Below are positions 7,694 to 16,293 of a stretch of DNA of 64,000 bases, in pieces. The stretch lies in contig NZ_JADEYS010000016.1 of NCBI RefSeq assembly GCF_015209595.1, forward strand, positions 1 through 64,000, written 5' to 3'. The position numbers and the translations under genes were made by a program. How positions within the stretch are numbered: the first letter of the stretch is position 1; every line of letters begins with the position of its first letter. Under the pieces are notes generated by a model. It did not search any database, had not been told where the DNA came from, and was given only the letters and a program-made list of their open reading frames with translations. The DNA comes from Pontibacterium sinense. Lineage in GTDB: Bacteria; Pseudomonadota; Gammaproteobacteria; Pseudomonadales; Balneatricaceae.

Positions 7694-8287
7694 TCAGTGC
7701 TTGACGATAGGCAGAGCGTTCAGCATATTGGATACAATGCTCTGATAGGACTCTGCGTGAGGACGTTTGCTGCTCATCACACGCATCCCCCACATTCCAG
7801 CCATCAGGAATTTAGCCAATGCTTCCGGTGATGCCTCTGCGGTCAGCTCACCCTGCTGTTGAGCGCGGGCCAGCGTATCGGCAAACATCTTTTCAATTTG
7901 ATCCAGATAATTCGTGATCCTCTCCCTGATCTCATCATCTTCCGTGGCCAGTTCCAGCATGGTGTTAACCATCAGACAGCCGCGACCAATTTCATCCATC
8001 GCGATGTCGTCACTGAAACGGTCAAAAAATGCCTGTATTGCTTCAATAGGACTATCATTGTTGAGCAAACAGGATGATACGCGGGCCAGGCTGTTCTGAG
8101 CGTAGGTGTCGATCACCTCCATGAACAGGCCGCGTTTACTGTGAAAAGCACCGTACAGAGAACCGGGCTTAAGGTTGGTAGCTTTTACCAAATCCGTTAC
8201 TGATGTCCCGGTGAAACCGGTACGCCAGAACACTTCCATGGCTTTTTCGAGCACGTCGCGACGTACAAATTCGGCAGGTCTTGCCAT
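7694..8287 (-). CDS. TetR/AcrR-family transcriptional regulator
   Basis: 197 residues, start at 8287 after a strong AAGGAGGG site. The N-terminal TetR helix-turn-helix is clear: RRDVLEKAMEVFWRTGFTGTSV, then DLVKATNLKPGSLYGAFHSKRGLF, with the usual Y/F-x-F-x-x-K end of the recognition region. The remainder is the all-helical ligand-binding and dimer domain, which gives no direct clue to the inducer. It has the general look of NemR/AcuR-type repressors that sense electrophiles, but this is weak. The divergent neighbour is an NlpE-like lipoprotein; the downstream same-strand neighbour is the FAH hydrolase. Either could be its target. Confidence 0.88.
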   Translation of the reverse strand: MARPAEFVRRDVLEKAMEVFWRTGFTGTSVTDLVKATNLKPGSLYGAFHSKRGLFMEVIDTYAQNSLARVSSCLLNNDSPIEAIQAFFDRFSDDIAMDEIGRGCLMVNTMLELATEDDEIRERITNYLDQIEKMFADTLARAQQQGELTAEASPEALAKFLMAGMWGMRVMSSKRPHAESYQSIVSNMLNALPIVKH

Positions 8288-8400
8288 CGTCTTTCCCTCC
8301 TTGATAAGTTTGCCTATTATCTCACTCTCTTTGTGGAACGATCAATAAAGCTTCGTGCTGCTTTTGTTGAATAATTAGTCTATTTAATCTTTTTTGGGGC

Positions 8401-9402
8401 GTGATGCTAAGGTTTCTTGTGGTTTTAGGTGTTGGGCTGCTGTTGTCGGGTTGTGGCAATACGGCTAAGCACGTCACGTCCAGTGAATTTCAGCGCGGTG
8501 TGGTGATTCGCGACGCCGGGCAATTGGTATTGCGTCCCTGTCATGGGACCAGCGGTCATCCTCTGCAAGATGACAGTGGAGAACTCCTGCGTTGGTTTGA
8601 TCAGGCGCCGGTTGCATTGGGTCAGGCCTACGCTGAATTGATGGTGTTTCCCGATTCTGTAGATCCCGGACTCAAGCGTATCGATCAAGTGTTGTTGGTA
8701 GGGTCTCAGCCTCGCGCCTGTGATTTTGAGTTGAACGGAAATCATTACCGGGCGGCGGGTGAAAAACCTTTGTGGATTGCGGATGTGAGGGACGAGGGCA
8801 TTCGCGTCAAAGTGCGGGGTTCTTTACGTCAGCTGCGTTTTCCATCTGTAGAACCCGAGCGTACTGATACGGGTCTACTGATCTGGCGTAGCCAATTGAA
8901 TATGCAGGAGGGTTATCAGATGTCACTGACATTGAGTCGTGAGGTTTGTCATGATCAGTATGGAACCCGCTATCCCTATTCTGCTGAATTGACGTTAAAT
9001 ACGTTCAATCTGACCGGCTGTGCACGCGAGGGGAACCTGGGTCTGCGCAGTCTGGTGGCGCGTTACCGCTATGAAGATACAGCACTGTCCCTACAGCTTG
9101 ATCTCAAGGCTGATGGTCAATTGATTCTGACCGATGTCAGGCGGGAAGCCGAAGGTACGGTTGCCAGCTATATGAAGGGTGAGTGGCGGGTGTTAGAAAG
9201 CGGGCGGGTATTGTTGGAGGTGTCGTTATCCGGAGGCACTAAGCAGCTGCTGTTTCTTGAACGTGAAGGTCATGGATCTCTGAGGATCAAACCCGGCCAT
9301 AAACCTTATCAGGCCGGGGTCTTATTACGTCGTCAGGAAACGCTACCATCAGAGCATAAATTTGATAGCAGACAGGCTTCAGATCCATCAGCTGTTCAGT
9401 AA
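8401..9402 (+). CDS. NlpE-like outer-membrane lipoprotein
   Basis: 333 residues. GTG 8401 and ATG 8404 are adjacent possible starts after GGGGC. The signal sequence ends in the lipobox LLSGC, with Cys near residue 18. A middle segment, [20 protein letters not shown] followed by LTGCAREG, matches the secreted-protein domain of the COG3650 type, with paired cysteines. The C-terminal part ([18 protein letters not shown]...GEWRV) resembles the NlpE N-terminal fold that monitors copper and surface stress. No function is established. The 3' end overlaps the convergent DnaJ-domain gene by 15 bp. Confidence 0.72.
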   Translation: MMLRFLVVLGVGLLLSGCGNTAKHVTSSEFQRGVVIRDAGQLVLRPCHGTSGHPLQDDSGELLRWFDQAPVALGQAYAELMVFPDSVDPGLKRIDQVLLVGSQPRACDFELNGNHYRAAGEKPLWIADVRDEGIRVKVRGSLRQLRFPSVEPERTDTGLLIWRSQLNMQEGYQMSLTLSREVCHDQYGTRYPYSAELTLNTFNLTGCAREGNLGLRSLVARYRYEDTALSLQLDLKADGQLILTDVRREAEGTVASYMKGEWRVLESGRVLLEVSLSGGTKQLLFLEREGHGSLRIKPGHKPYQAGVLLRRQETLPSEHKFDSRQASDPSAVQ

Positions 9403-10125
9403 CAGGTCTTTGGCTTGATTGATCTTCGCGGCGAGATAGTCGCTACCTCCGCGATCAGGATGTAACTTTTGCATCAGACGCCGATGAGCATCGATAATCG
9501 TCTGCTCATCGGCCCCCGATGGGAGTCCTAAAATACTGTAAGCTTCCTCACGGCTCATGGCACCGCTTGCCTTTGAGGGCTGTTGCTGAGAAGACTGCTG
9601 ACCCGGATCGTCTTCCCGCCAGCTATCACCAAATCGTTTGTCCAGGTAGGCTTCTAGCAAGCGAGCAGATTCCGCATCCTGCTGGCGGCACTGTGACAAC
9701 AACTCAATAAACTCCTGTTCACCGAGATCTCCCAGTTCTCGTCCCTGCATGGGACCGGTCAATACGGTGCCGTACATCACTCCTGAATCGTGATCCAATG
9801 TCATACGAATCATCGATGTTTGTACTTCCGAGTGGTTCCCGGCGGTTTTTTGGCCTGCTTGTTTTTGATTGTAGAGATGCTTGAGAAACGGCAGGAAGCG
9901 GATGATCAACGGCAAAAGTTTACGCATAAAGGGCAACACAGCGGCGATCAGTACACCGAGCCAGTGCAAACGTCCGGTAATTGCCAGATAAATCAGTGCC
10001 ATTGTCACAATCACGGTGATCACTTTGATGACAGCGGCACGACGCTGTTTCACCGGTTTGGATCGAATCCATATCATTCCGGCGATGGCGACGGTCCCAA
10101 GCAATACCAGACCCAGTGGATGCAC
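9388..10125 (-). CDS. Membrane-anchored DnaJ-domain protein
   Basis: 245 residues. The N-terminus has several hydrophobic segments (residues 5-20, 32-50, 52-90), so it is held in the inner membrane. The C-terminal 65 residues are a J-domain: [20 protein letters not shown], then [30 protein letters not shown], with the essential HPD tripeptide. It probably stimulates DnaK at the membrane; the fold resembles TIM14/DjlA-type proteins. The gene just upstream on the same strand encodes a VWA-like protein, and the two may act together. It overlaps the convergent lipoprotein gene by 15 bp. Confidence 0.85.
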   Translation of the reverse strand: MHPLGLVLLGTVAIAGMIWIRSKPVKQRRAAVIKVITVIVTMALIYLAITGRLHWLGVLIAAVLPFMRKLLPLIIRFLPFLKHLYNQKQAGQKTAGNHSEVQTSMIRMTLDHDSGVMYGTVLTGPMQGRELGDLGEQEFIELLSQCRQQDAESARLLEAYLDKRFGDSWREDDPGQQSSQQQPSKASGAMSREEAYSILGLPSGADEQTIIDAHRRLMQKLHPDRGGSDYLAAKINQAKDLLLNS

Positions 10126-10230
10126 AGTTAACTCCTTGTGTTCAGATAATACCGTCAGATGATACGACGATAACTTTATACTGCTTAGTATACTGTTTTC
10201 TTGATGAGTTCAGATCAGTTGTGTTCCATC

Positions 10231-10953
10231 TTAAGGTCTGGAATGTCCTTTCAACTGATGGGTCAGCTGAAGTACCTCGCCGGGTTTGTCTTTGGCAAAG
10301 TTCTCCAGCGCTTTTGGGCCACCTGCGGCATATACAGCAACGGCTGCTAGCAATGCTTTCAGAATTCGGGCGCTGCCGCTGTTAAAGCCGCAATAGGCTC
10401 CGCCGGACAGTCGGGCCAGTTCTTTAAACGTGCGCTTGGCCACCAGTTCATTACCTTCCTGAAAGATAAACACGGGCGTGCCCAGTAAACCCAATTCACC
10501 GGCCAACCGGCTCAGTTTATCCGCAGGTTCTTCAAGGCAATCACCGATAAATACCACCGCCTGTATTTTCCGGCGTCGGGTTTCCAGCAGGGCGTGATTG
10601 AGTACCCGTAATAACTGTGTGTGACCTGCCATGCAGTTCACCTGATTCATACGATCAAGCAAGGCATGGGTGTTACTGAACCAGCCGGTATGTTCGAACT
10701 GTGCGTAACCGTGGTAGTAGCACAGCTGAACCTGAAGCCCGCCTGTTTTTCCGGCCTCGATGAACATTTCGCTTTGTAGGTGGCAGGCCTGATCCCAGGT
10801 ACGCTGACGACTGGCGGTGGCATCTAAGGCGAATAGCAGGCGTCCTTCAGCGCCAGTGTTTAGCGTGGCTGGAGCACGGGTGACCTGATCCAGAAAGGCA
10901 TCAAGCTCTTGTTTAGACGCGGTTTTTACCGGGTGGTTGTTTTGATTACTCAT
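10231..10953 (-). CDS. VWA-like domain protein
   Basis: 240 residues, start at 10953 with a CAGGA site. The segment LLFALDATASRQRTWD has the D-x-T-x-S pattern of the VWA metal-ion-dependent adhesion site. VVFIGDCLEEPADKLSRLAG supplies the later acidic loop, and LARLSGGAYCGFNSGSARIL is typical of the C-terminal end of such domains. It has no signal peptide, so it is cytoplasmic. The function is unknown. It sits 105 bp upstream of the DnaJ-domain gene on the same strand. Confidence 0.75.
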   Translation of the reverse strand: MSNQNNHPVKTASKQELDAFLDQVTRAPATLNTGAEGRLLFALDATASRQRTWDQACHLQSEMFIEAGKTGGLQVQLCYYHGYAQFEHTGWFSNTHALLDRMNQVNCMAGHTQLLRVLNHALLETRRRKIQAVVFIGDCLEEPADKLSRLAGELGLLGTPVFIFQEGNELVAKRTFKELARLSGGAYCGFNSGSARILKALLAAVAVYAAGGPKALENFAKDKPGEVLQLTHQLKGHSRP

Positions 10954-11045
10954 CTTCAGATCCTGTGATGACCCTTATGAGTATAGCGAAAACGGATAGA
11001 GGAATTGGAGGAAAAATACCGGGTCTGAGTGACCCGGCAGTTGGT

Positions 11046-12770
11046 TTATTCGCCGATGTAACGAAGGCGTTTCTTTGTTTTAACGTAATCCAGGTCGACG
11101 AGTACTAAGCCGTCTACGCAGTAGTTGAAGTCCGCATCGACGCCGAAGTCGAGAAAGCGAACGCCGCCTTCTTCGCACAGGTCGCTGTACTGTTTGTACA
11201 AAGTGGGGACGCTCACCCCGAGAAACTCCATCTGCTCTTTCATCACCCGGAAATCGGCTTTGTAGTCGTTGCCGTTAAACATGCGCGCCATATTCTGCGC
11301 GGTCGCATCGTCCAGCTGATAGGGGGAGAAGGATCGAGCCAGATGCTCATTGTCTTTGAAGTAGTGGCTGTAGAACCAGATCAGCATGTCTTTGGCGGCT
11401 TTCGGATACGAGTTGCTCAGACTGACTGGACCGAACATGTAGCGAATGTCTGGGTTTTTGCGTAGATATGCACCAATCCCGTACCAAAGGTAGTCCAGGC
11501 TGCGTTTGCCCCAGTATTTGGGTTGTACAAAACTGCGCCCCAGCTCGATTCCGCGTTCGAAGTAGATATCCATCTGTTCGTTGTAGTTGAATAGAGTCGA
11601 ACTGTAGAGTTCGTGCTCGCTCTCGCTTTTCAGTTTTGACACTTCTGCCAGACGGTACGCACCGGCGATCTCCAGTTCTTCGTCATCCCATAGAATCAGA
11701 TGCCGATAGTGCTGATCGTACCGATCCAGGTCTTTCTTTTCGCCTGTCCCTTCACCGACACAACGGAACGCAATTTCGCGCAAACGTCCCACTTCATTGA
11801 TAACCGCAGAATCAGCGCGGTAGTCAAACAGATAGATTTTTTTACCGTCTGAGGTTTCACCCAGTAACTCGGATGACTTTAGTTCTTGCTTAATTATTTG
11901 GCGATCTTGCGGATGTGCAATGGTTTTTTCAGTGATAAAAAGTGGGGTACGGCCTTTGGCGATACGATACAGGTGTTTCTTCAGCAGCTTACATTTTTCG
12001 GGTGTTGAAACCGGAACCGCGTCCAGTTGGCTGAATGGAATCGGTTCGCCCACCTTCAGAGGAATGGATACCGATTTCTTGTTAAACATCTCCCGAGCCA
12101 GCAATAAGGTCGAGAGGTTACGGTTTACATAAGAGGCGCTATAGAACAGCGATGAGTTTTTGCCGCCGATGAAAGTGGGCAGAATTGGAGCATTGGCTTT
12201 ACGTGCAAATCGGATAAAACCGCTGTTCCATTTACCGTCTTTGATCCCGGTGACGCCAGCGCGGGATACCTCACCGGCAGGAAAAACAATCACTGCCTCT
12301 TCGTTTTGCAGGCTTTCTACAATACGGGCGATGTCGCGCTTGCGGGTGTTTTTGCCCATATTATCGACTGGTAGGAACAGATTCTTCAGCGGGTCGAAAT
12401 TCATCAGCAGGTCGTTGGCGATAATCTTCACATCTCGACGTACTTCACCAATCGCCTTGAGTAGTGTTAATCCATCCAATGCGCCCAGCGGATGATTAGC
12501 CACAATCAGAACGCGTCCGCTGGACGGAATGTTCATGCGGTCTTTGTTGCTCATGGTGTAACTGAAGTTGAAGTAATCCAGTACGCGATCAATAAATTCG
12601 AAGCCAGTGGCATCGGCATTGTCATGCAGAAAATCGTTAATTTCGTTCTCGCGGATCAGCTTACGCAGCATAAACAGCGTAGAGCGTTTTACCGGTGCGG
12701 GTTTCTGCACAAACGTGGGATATTTATGGGTCAGAGCTTTTTCAACGTTGATCACGCTGTATACCTTCAT
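11046..12770 (-). CDS. olsF: Bifunctional ornithine-lipid acyltransferase, OlsF type (PlsC-like + GNAT-like)
   Basis: 574 residues from the ATG at 12770. The frame extends 29 codons further upstream, but those residues do not look like protein. The N-terminal half is a PlsC/OlsA-type O-acyltransferase: VANHPLGALDGLTLL holds the acidic N-H-P-x5-D motif and VIVFPAGEVSRAG the substrate motif. The C-terminal half resembles OlsB/hemolysin-type GNAT N-acyltransferases (REIAFRCVGEGTG...DRYDQHYRHLILWD, then AGAYRL). This order is that of OlsF proteins, which make lyso-ornithine lipid and then acylate it. It is membrane-peripheral, and transcribed alone. Confidence 0.82.
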   Translation of the reverse strand: MKVYSVINVEKALTHKYPTFVQKPAPVKRSTLFMLRKLIRENEINDFLHDNADATGFEFIDRVLDYFNFSYTMSNKDRMNIPSSGRVLIVANHPLGALDGLTLLKAIGEVRRDVKIIANDLLMNFDPLKNLFLPVDNMGKNTRKRDIARIVESLQNEEAVIVFPAGEVSRAGVTGIKDGKWNSGFIRFARKANAPILPTFIGGKNSSLFYSASYVNRNLSTLLLAREMFNKKSVSIPLKVGEPIPFSQLDAVPVSTPEKCKLLKKHLYRIAKGRTPLFITEKTIAHPQDRQIIKQELKSSELLGETSDGKKIYLFDYRADSAVINEVGRLREIAFRCVGEGTGEKKDLDRYDQHYRHLILWDDEELEIAGAYRLAEVSKLKSESEHELYSSTLFNYNEQMDIYFERGIELGRSFVQPKYWGKRSLDYLWYGIGAYLRKNPDIRYMFGPVSLSNSYPKAAKDMLIWFYSHYFKDNEHLARSFSPYQLDDATAQNMARMFNGNDYKADFRVMKEQMEFLGVSVPTLYKQYSDLCEEGGVRFLDFGVDADFNYCVDGLVLVDLDYVKTKKRLRYIGE

Positions 12771-12908
12771 CTGGTCGTTTCGTATGAAAAATATATGGAA
12801 GATTTGTGACTGTCGGTTGACGCAATTCTTACCCTTTGATGACGCTTGGCGGGGCAAGGTAAAAAGCGTTTAATGAACAGGTAGGTGAAACTGAAAGGAG
12901 CAGACTCG

Positions 12909-13217
12909 ATGCAGTATGTAGTGGCAAACCGTATTTATGTGGCGGATGGATGGCAGGACACTTTTGAAGAACGTTTTCGCAAACGTGCGGGTGAGATCGA
13001 CAAACAGCCGGGGTTTGTGCGAATGGAAGTGCTGAGGCCTGCTAAAGAAGGGATGCCCTATATTGTGCAGACGCATTGGGCCGACAAGACCAGCTTTGAC
13101 GGTTGGGTAGGTAGCGATGATTTTAAGCGCTCTCATGCAAACCCACTGCCAAAAGAGGCGTTCAGTCAGAAAGGTGGGCTAGAGATGCACGAGGCCATTA
13201 TCTCTACGGATCAGTAA
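12909..13217 (+). CDS. Antibiotic-biosynthesis-monooxygenase (ABM) domain protein, IsdG/HmoB-like
   Basis: 102 residues. ATG 12909 is preceded by AAAGGAG at 12894-12900; the longer frame from 12885 would swallow that site. The single ABM fold shows VVANRIYVADGWQDTFEERF, RAGEIDKQPGFVRMEVLRP and IVQTHWADKTSFDGWVGSDD, the pattern of heme-degrading or ABM-family monooxygenases. It ends with a His-rich tract. Whether it degrades heme cannot be decided; the Asn/Trp/His set of IsdG is only partly evident. It is divergent from olsF and precedes dinB. Confidence 0.8.
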   Translation: MQYVVANRIYVADGWQDTFEERFRKRAGEIDKQPGFVRMEVLRPAKEGMPYIVQTHWADKTSFDGWVGSDDFKRSHANPLPKEAFSQKGGLEMHEAIISTDQ

Positions 13218-13266
13218 GCACTGTTTTACAGAGATATTTGGACAACACGCTGCTTTTGATTATTAT

Positions 13267-13282
13267 CTGTATAAATATACAG
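13267..13282. promoter_or_regulatory. LexA box of dinB
   Basis: CTGTATAAATATACAG, a perfect CTGT-N8-ACAG palindrome matching the gammaproteobacterial SOS box. It ends 16 bp before the proposed GTG start of dinB. Confidence 0.9.
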
Positions 13283-13298
13283 TTAAATGGATGGGCGG

Positions 13299-14354
13299 GT
13301 GCAGCGGAAAATCATTCATTGCGATTGTGATTGCTTCTTTGCGGCAGTAGAGATGCGGGACAATCCGGCGTTGGCGAATATCCCGATTGCGGTGGGCGGC
13401 AGTTCTGATCGTCGTGGCGTGATCTCTACCTGCAATTATCAAGCGCGGGAATACGGTGTGCGTTCCGCCATGGCCACCGCCCGTGCGATCAAACTCTGTC
13501 CCAATCTCACCGTTATCCCCGGTCATATGGAAAAGTATCGTCAGGTGTCTCAACAGGTCATGGCGATCTATCGGGACTACACTGACCTTATTGAACCGCT
13601 GTCTCTGGACGAAGCCTTTCTGGATGTGACCGATTCTGAGCACTGTAAAGGCAGTGCCACCCTGATCGCGCAAGAGATTCGTGCACGTATTAAAGCGGAA
13701 GTGGGTATTACCGTTTCATCCGGTGTAGCGCCTTCTAAGTTTCTCGCAAAAATCGCCAGTGATTGGGATAAACCGGACGGCCTTTATGTGATCAGGCCCC
13801 ATGAGGTTGACGCGTTTGTGGAAGTGTTGCCGGTTGAAAAAATTTTTGGTGTGGGCGAGAAAACGGCTGCACGGCTGCATAAACTGGGAGTAAAGCAGTG
13901 CGGCGATCTGCGCAGTTACACGCTGGCACAGCTTGTGGATCACTTTGGGCGGTTTGGTAAACGCTTATATGAACTCTGCCGCGGGGTTGATGATCGGCCA
14001 GTAAAGGTGAGCCGGGAGCGCAAATCAATCAGTGTGGAAAATACCTTTTCGCAGGATCTTCCCGATCTGGAGAGTTGTTTGGAGCATCTGCCTGAACTGA
14101 TGCAGAGTCTGGAGTCCCGGTTCGAAAAGCACCGAGAGAAACGTACGGTGAAAGGTGCGGTGGTTAAGGTAAAGTTTGCCGATTTCACGCAAACGACGGT
14201 TGAGCATGCGTCAGATCAACCTGATCTGGAGCTGTTTGCCGTGCTGATGCGCGAAGCCTGGGGGCGGGGCAACAAGCCCGTGCGCCTGTTGGGTGTCGGT
14301 TATCGCTTGGGGCAGTTTCAGCAGAAACAGGGAGAGCAGCTCAGTTTACTTTGA
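13299..14354 (+). CDS. dinB: DNA polymerase IV
   Basis: 351 residues from GTG 13299, the same length as Escherichia coli DinB, with GGATGGG just upstream. An ATG at 13287 lies only 4 bp from the LexA box and is less likely. Error-prone Y-family translesion polymerase: KIIHCDCDCFFAAVEMRDNP contains the first catalytic Asp, and PLSLDEAFLDVT the second Asp-Glu pair. Finger/palm helix-hairpin-helix: VEKIFGVGEKTAARLHKLGV. The C-terminus QLSLL is a beta-clamp-binding peptide. Two Cys (HCDCDC) replace the usual Val/Met around the first catalytic Asp. SOS-controlled through the perfect LexA box. Confidence 0.95.
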   Translation: MQRKIIHCDCDCFFAAVEMRDNPALANIPIAVGGSSDRRGVISTCNYQAREYGVRSAMATARAIKLCPNLTVIPGHMEKYRQVSQQVMAIYRDYTDLIEPLSLDEAFLDVTDSEHCKGSATLIAQEIRARIKAEVGITVSSGVAPSKFLAKIASDWDKPDGLYVIRPHEVDAFVEVLPVEKIFGVGEKTAARLHKLGVKQCGDLRSYTLAQLVDHFGRFGKRLYELCRGVDDRPVKVSRERKSISVENTFSQDLPDLESCLEHLPELMQSLESRFEKHREKRTVKGAVVKVKFADFTQTTVEHASDQPDLELFAVLMREAWGRGNKPVRLLGVGYRLGQFQQKQGEQLSLL

Positions 14355-15119
14355 TTTTTTACCATGGCCGTAGGCGTTGCCGTTGCCTGCTGAACCTTGA
14401 TTCAGGCCACTCGAAATACCCGAACTGATGCCTGTTCCAGCACCGGATCTGATCATTGAACTGTTGTGGCTGGCTTTAGCGTGCGGGCCACTCGGTTTTT
14501 TGCTCTGACCATACGCGTGACCGCGTTGCACACCCGGGCTGGTGATACTGTTACCTAAACCATCTGTGATCCCCACGCCTGAGGGGCGATAGCCGTTATT
14601 TGACTGGGCAGGAGAGGGAGTGGATACCCTTGTTGAAGTATTGCGGGTGTCTATTGTTGAGGTGGTGGTAGGCAGTACCTGAGGATGATTGATGCGGTTC
14701 ATCTGTGCACCTACGGTGGTATCCAGTGAGTGGGCGATCTCACCCCAACCCATTCCACTGTTTCGCATGGCTAGAATTTCCTGCATATTGCCGCCATTAT
14801 GCTCAGTTAATGCCAGAACCTTCACTACATTGCCATACCCCATGCCACCCGTGGCTTGAAGTGTTTCTCCGTTATAGACGAACTCGTTGCCACTGCGTAA
14901 CCCTGTGACCACTGCCATGGGGTCATCTTGCGAAGCAAGCAGTTGATCAAAGTCACCGCTGATACGCTCTACATGCTGAGGATTGGTGCTTTTGGTGGTT
15001 GCTTCATCGAGCGTTGGTTGCTCGTTGTTTGACGAATCGTCCTCTGCGTACAAAGGCTGCGTCCAAGCCAGTAATAAACTAGCGCAGAATGCGCTAAACA
15101 GTATGTTCGTACGTTTCAT
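14346..15119 (-). CDS. Periplasmic protein of unknown function with Gly/Ser-rich tail
   Basis: 257 residues from ATG 15119, residue 6 of the longer frame, where a signal peptide MKRTNILFSAFCASLLLAW...YA begins. The mature protein has an acidic linker, then a compact segment (about 50-135) with LRSGNEFVYNGETL, MGYGNVVKVLALTE and MRNSGMGWGEIAHSLDTTVG, followed by a low-complexity tail of Ser, Gly, Asn and Lys ending GNAYGHGKKSK. I do not recognise a named family. It overlaps the dinB stop by 9 bp and lies 22 bp after the DUF3568 lipoprotein gene on the same strand, with which it is probably co-transcribed. Confidence 0.75.
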   Translation of the reverse strand: MKRTNILFSAFCASLLLAWTQPLYAEDDSSNNEQPTLDEATTKSTNPQHVERISGDFDQLLASQDDPMAVVTGLRSGNEFVYNGETLQATGGMGYGNVVKVLALTEHNGGNMQEILAMRNSGMGWGEIAHSLDTTVGAQMNRINHPQVLPTTTSTIDTRNTSTRVSTPSPAQSNNGYRPSGVGITDGLGNSITSPGVQRGHAYGQSKKPSGPHAKASHNSSMIRSGAGTGISSGISSGLNQGSAGNGNAYGHGKKSK

Positions 15120-15141
15120 GAGAGTGTTCCCCAATGTTTCC

Positions 15142-15555
15142 CTAGCCTCGGCCGATTAATGCAATTTCGGTTTGGGCAATGATTTCTGCTGCCGTCGCGC
15201 GATCAACCTGAAGATCTTTTTTAGCCACCGAACGCATCCGAGTTGTTTTACTGCTGATGGGTTCAAGAAAGATCTCTATTTTCCAGCCAGCTGCTTTTGC
15301 GATGATGGTTTCGCCTTCATCGGTGACTTGGCGGTCTTCAATCTTTATATCCATACGTCGGAGGGCCGTTTTGGCCGCACTGCGTACACCTGAAACTGGC
15401 GCAGTAAAGGTCTTATGCGCATAACCATTTAACGTATAGCCGACCCCTGTCGCTGTCCCCACGCCAAATAATGTCATGCTGACTGGTTCACAACCGGTCA
15501 GGGTAAACACGCTCAGAATCAACGGTAGTATGAAACGACGAACTGATCTGGACAT
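15142..15555 (-). CDS. DUF3568-type lipoprotein
   Basis: 137 residues with lipobox TLTGC (Cys near residue 22). The mature segment (TLFGVGTATGVGYTLNGYAH, then KTFTAPVSGVRSAAKTALRR) and the alternating beta pattern after it match DUF3568, a small envelope lipoprotein family of unknown function. It is upstream of the periplasmic unknown gene on the same strand. The promoter presumably lies in 15556-15663, facing away from the deaminase gene. Confidence 0.8.
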   Translation of the reverse strand: MSRSVRRFILPLILSVFTLTGCEPVSMTLFGVGTATGVGYTLNGYAHKTFTAPVSGVRSAAKTALRRMDIKIEDRQVTDEGETIIAKAAGWKIEIFLEPISSKTTRMRSVAKKDLQVDRATAAEIIAQTEIALIGRG

Positions 15556-15663
15556 GACGACTTCCTTTCGCTGGCTGTTTAATGATCAATATAGACAAGG
15601 ATTTTGTAGTCCGTACACCTAATAGACATTGCTGATTGGGCAGAGTCGGCTAAGAATGTAGCT

Positions 15664-16215
15664 ATGGATATAGAAAATCTGCGGGCTGAGTACGAAGCTC
15701 TGCCAGTCGCGCTGGCGCATAAAGATGAACAAATGGGGCGTCGATGCTGTTCGTTGGCGATTGAAGCGCTGCGCAATCACAGCTATGGCATCGGAGCAGT
15801 ATTGAGCGATGACCACGGTGATATTTTGGTTGAAGGTTATAACCGTGTCTTCGAGCAACACTTTCGGGCTGCCGCGCATGCAGAGATGGAGCTGTTGGAT
15901 GCATTCGAAACACAATATCCGAACTATGGTGATCGCAGCGAACTGACGCTTGTGGTGTCACTCGAACCTTGTCCTATGTGCTTTGCCCGAATTTTGGCCA
16001 GTGGGATTGGTCGGGTGCGCTATCTGGCTAAAGACAATGATGGTGGTATGGCGCATCGGGTGCGTCATCTGCCTGCCGCATGGCGAAATCTTGCCAGTTT
16101 GGGTGATTACGGGGCCGCAGACGTGAGTCGCCCGTTACGTGAATTTGCCGCTAAACTCGCCGAATTTGCCTTATTTGAGAAAAGAAAACGTCTAATTCAG
16201 CAAATCCGTGGGTGA
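15664..16215 (+). CDS. Cytidine/deoxycytidylate-type nucleoside deaminase family protein
   Basis: 183 residues. Zinc-dependent deaminase fold: AHAEMELLDAFE holds the His-Ala-Glu proton shuttle and SLEPCPMCFARILASGIG the P-C-x-x-C zinc pair. The region between (SYGIGAVLSDDHGDILVEGYNRVFE) is the substrate-loop strand pattern of TadA/guanine deaminase-like enzymes. It is longer than TadA at both ends, and the conserved tRNA-recognition C-terminus is not obvious, so a free nucleobase or nucleoside substrate is more likely than tRNA (inference). The start ATG lacks a strong ribosome site. Confidence 0.83.
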   Translation: MDIENLRAEYEALPVALAHKDEQMGRRCCSLAIEALRNHSYGIGAVLSDDHGDILVEGYNRVFEQHFRAAAHAEMELLDAFETQYPNYGDRSELTLVVSLEPCPMCFARILASGIGRVRYLAKDNDGGMAHRVRHLPAAWRNLASLGDYGAADVSRPLREFAAKLAEFALFEKRKRLIQQIRG

Positions 16216-16293
16216 TATGCTGCGAGTGCAAAGGTGTTCTGATATACTCGCGCCCTTTTTCCGAACTGCATAAAAATTGCGCAGAGAGTCTCA

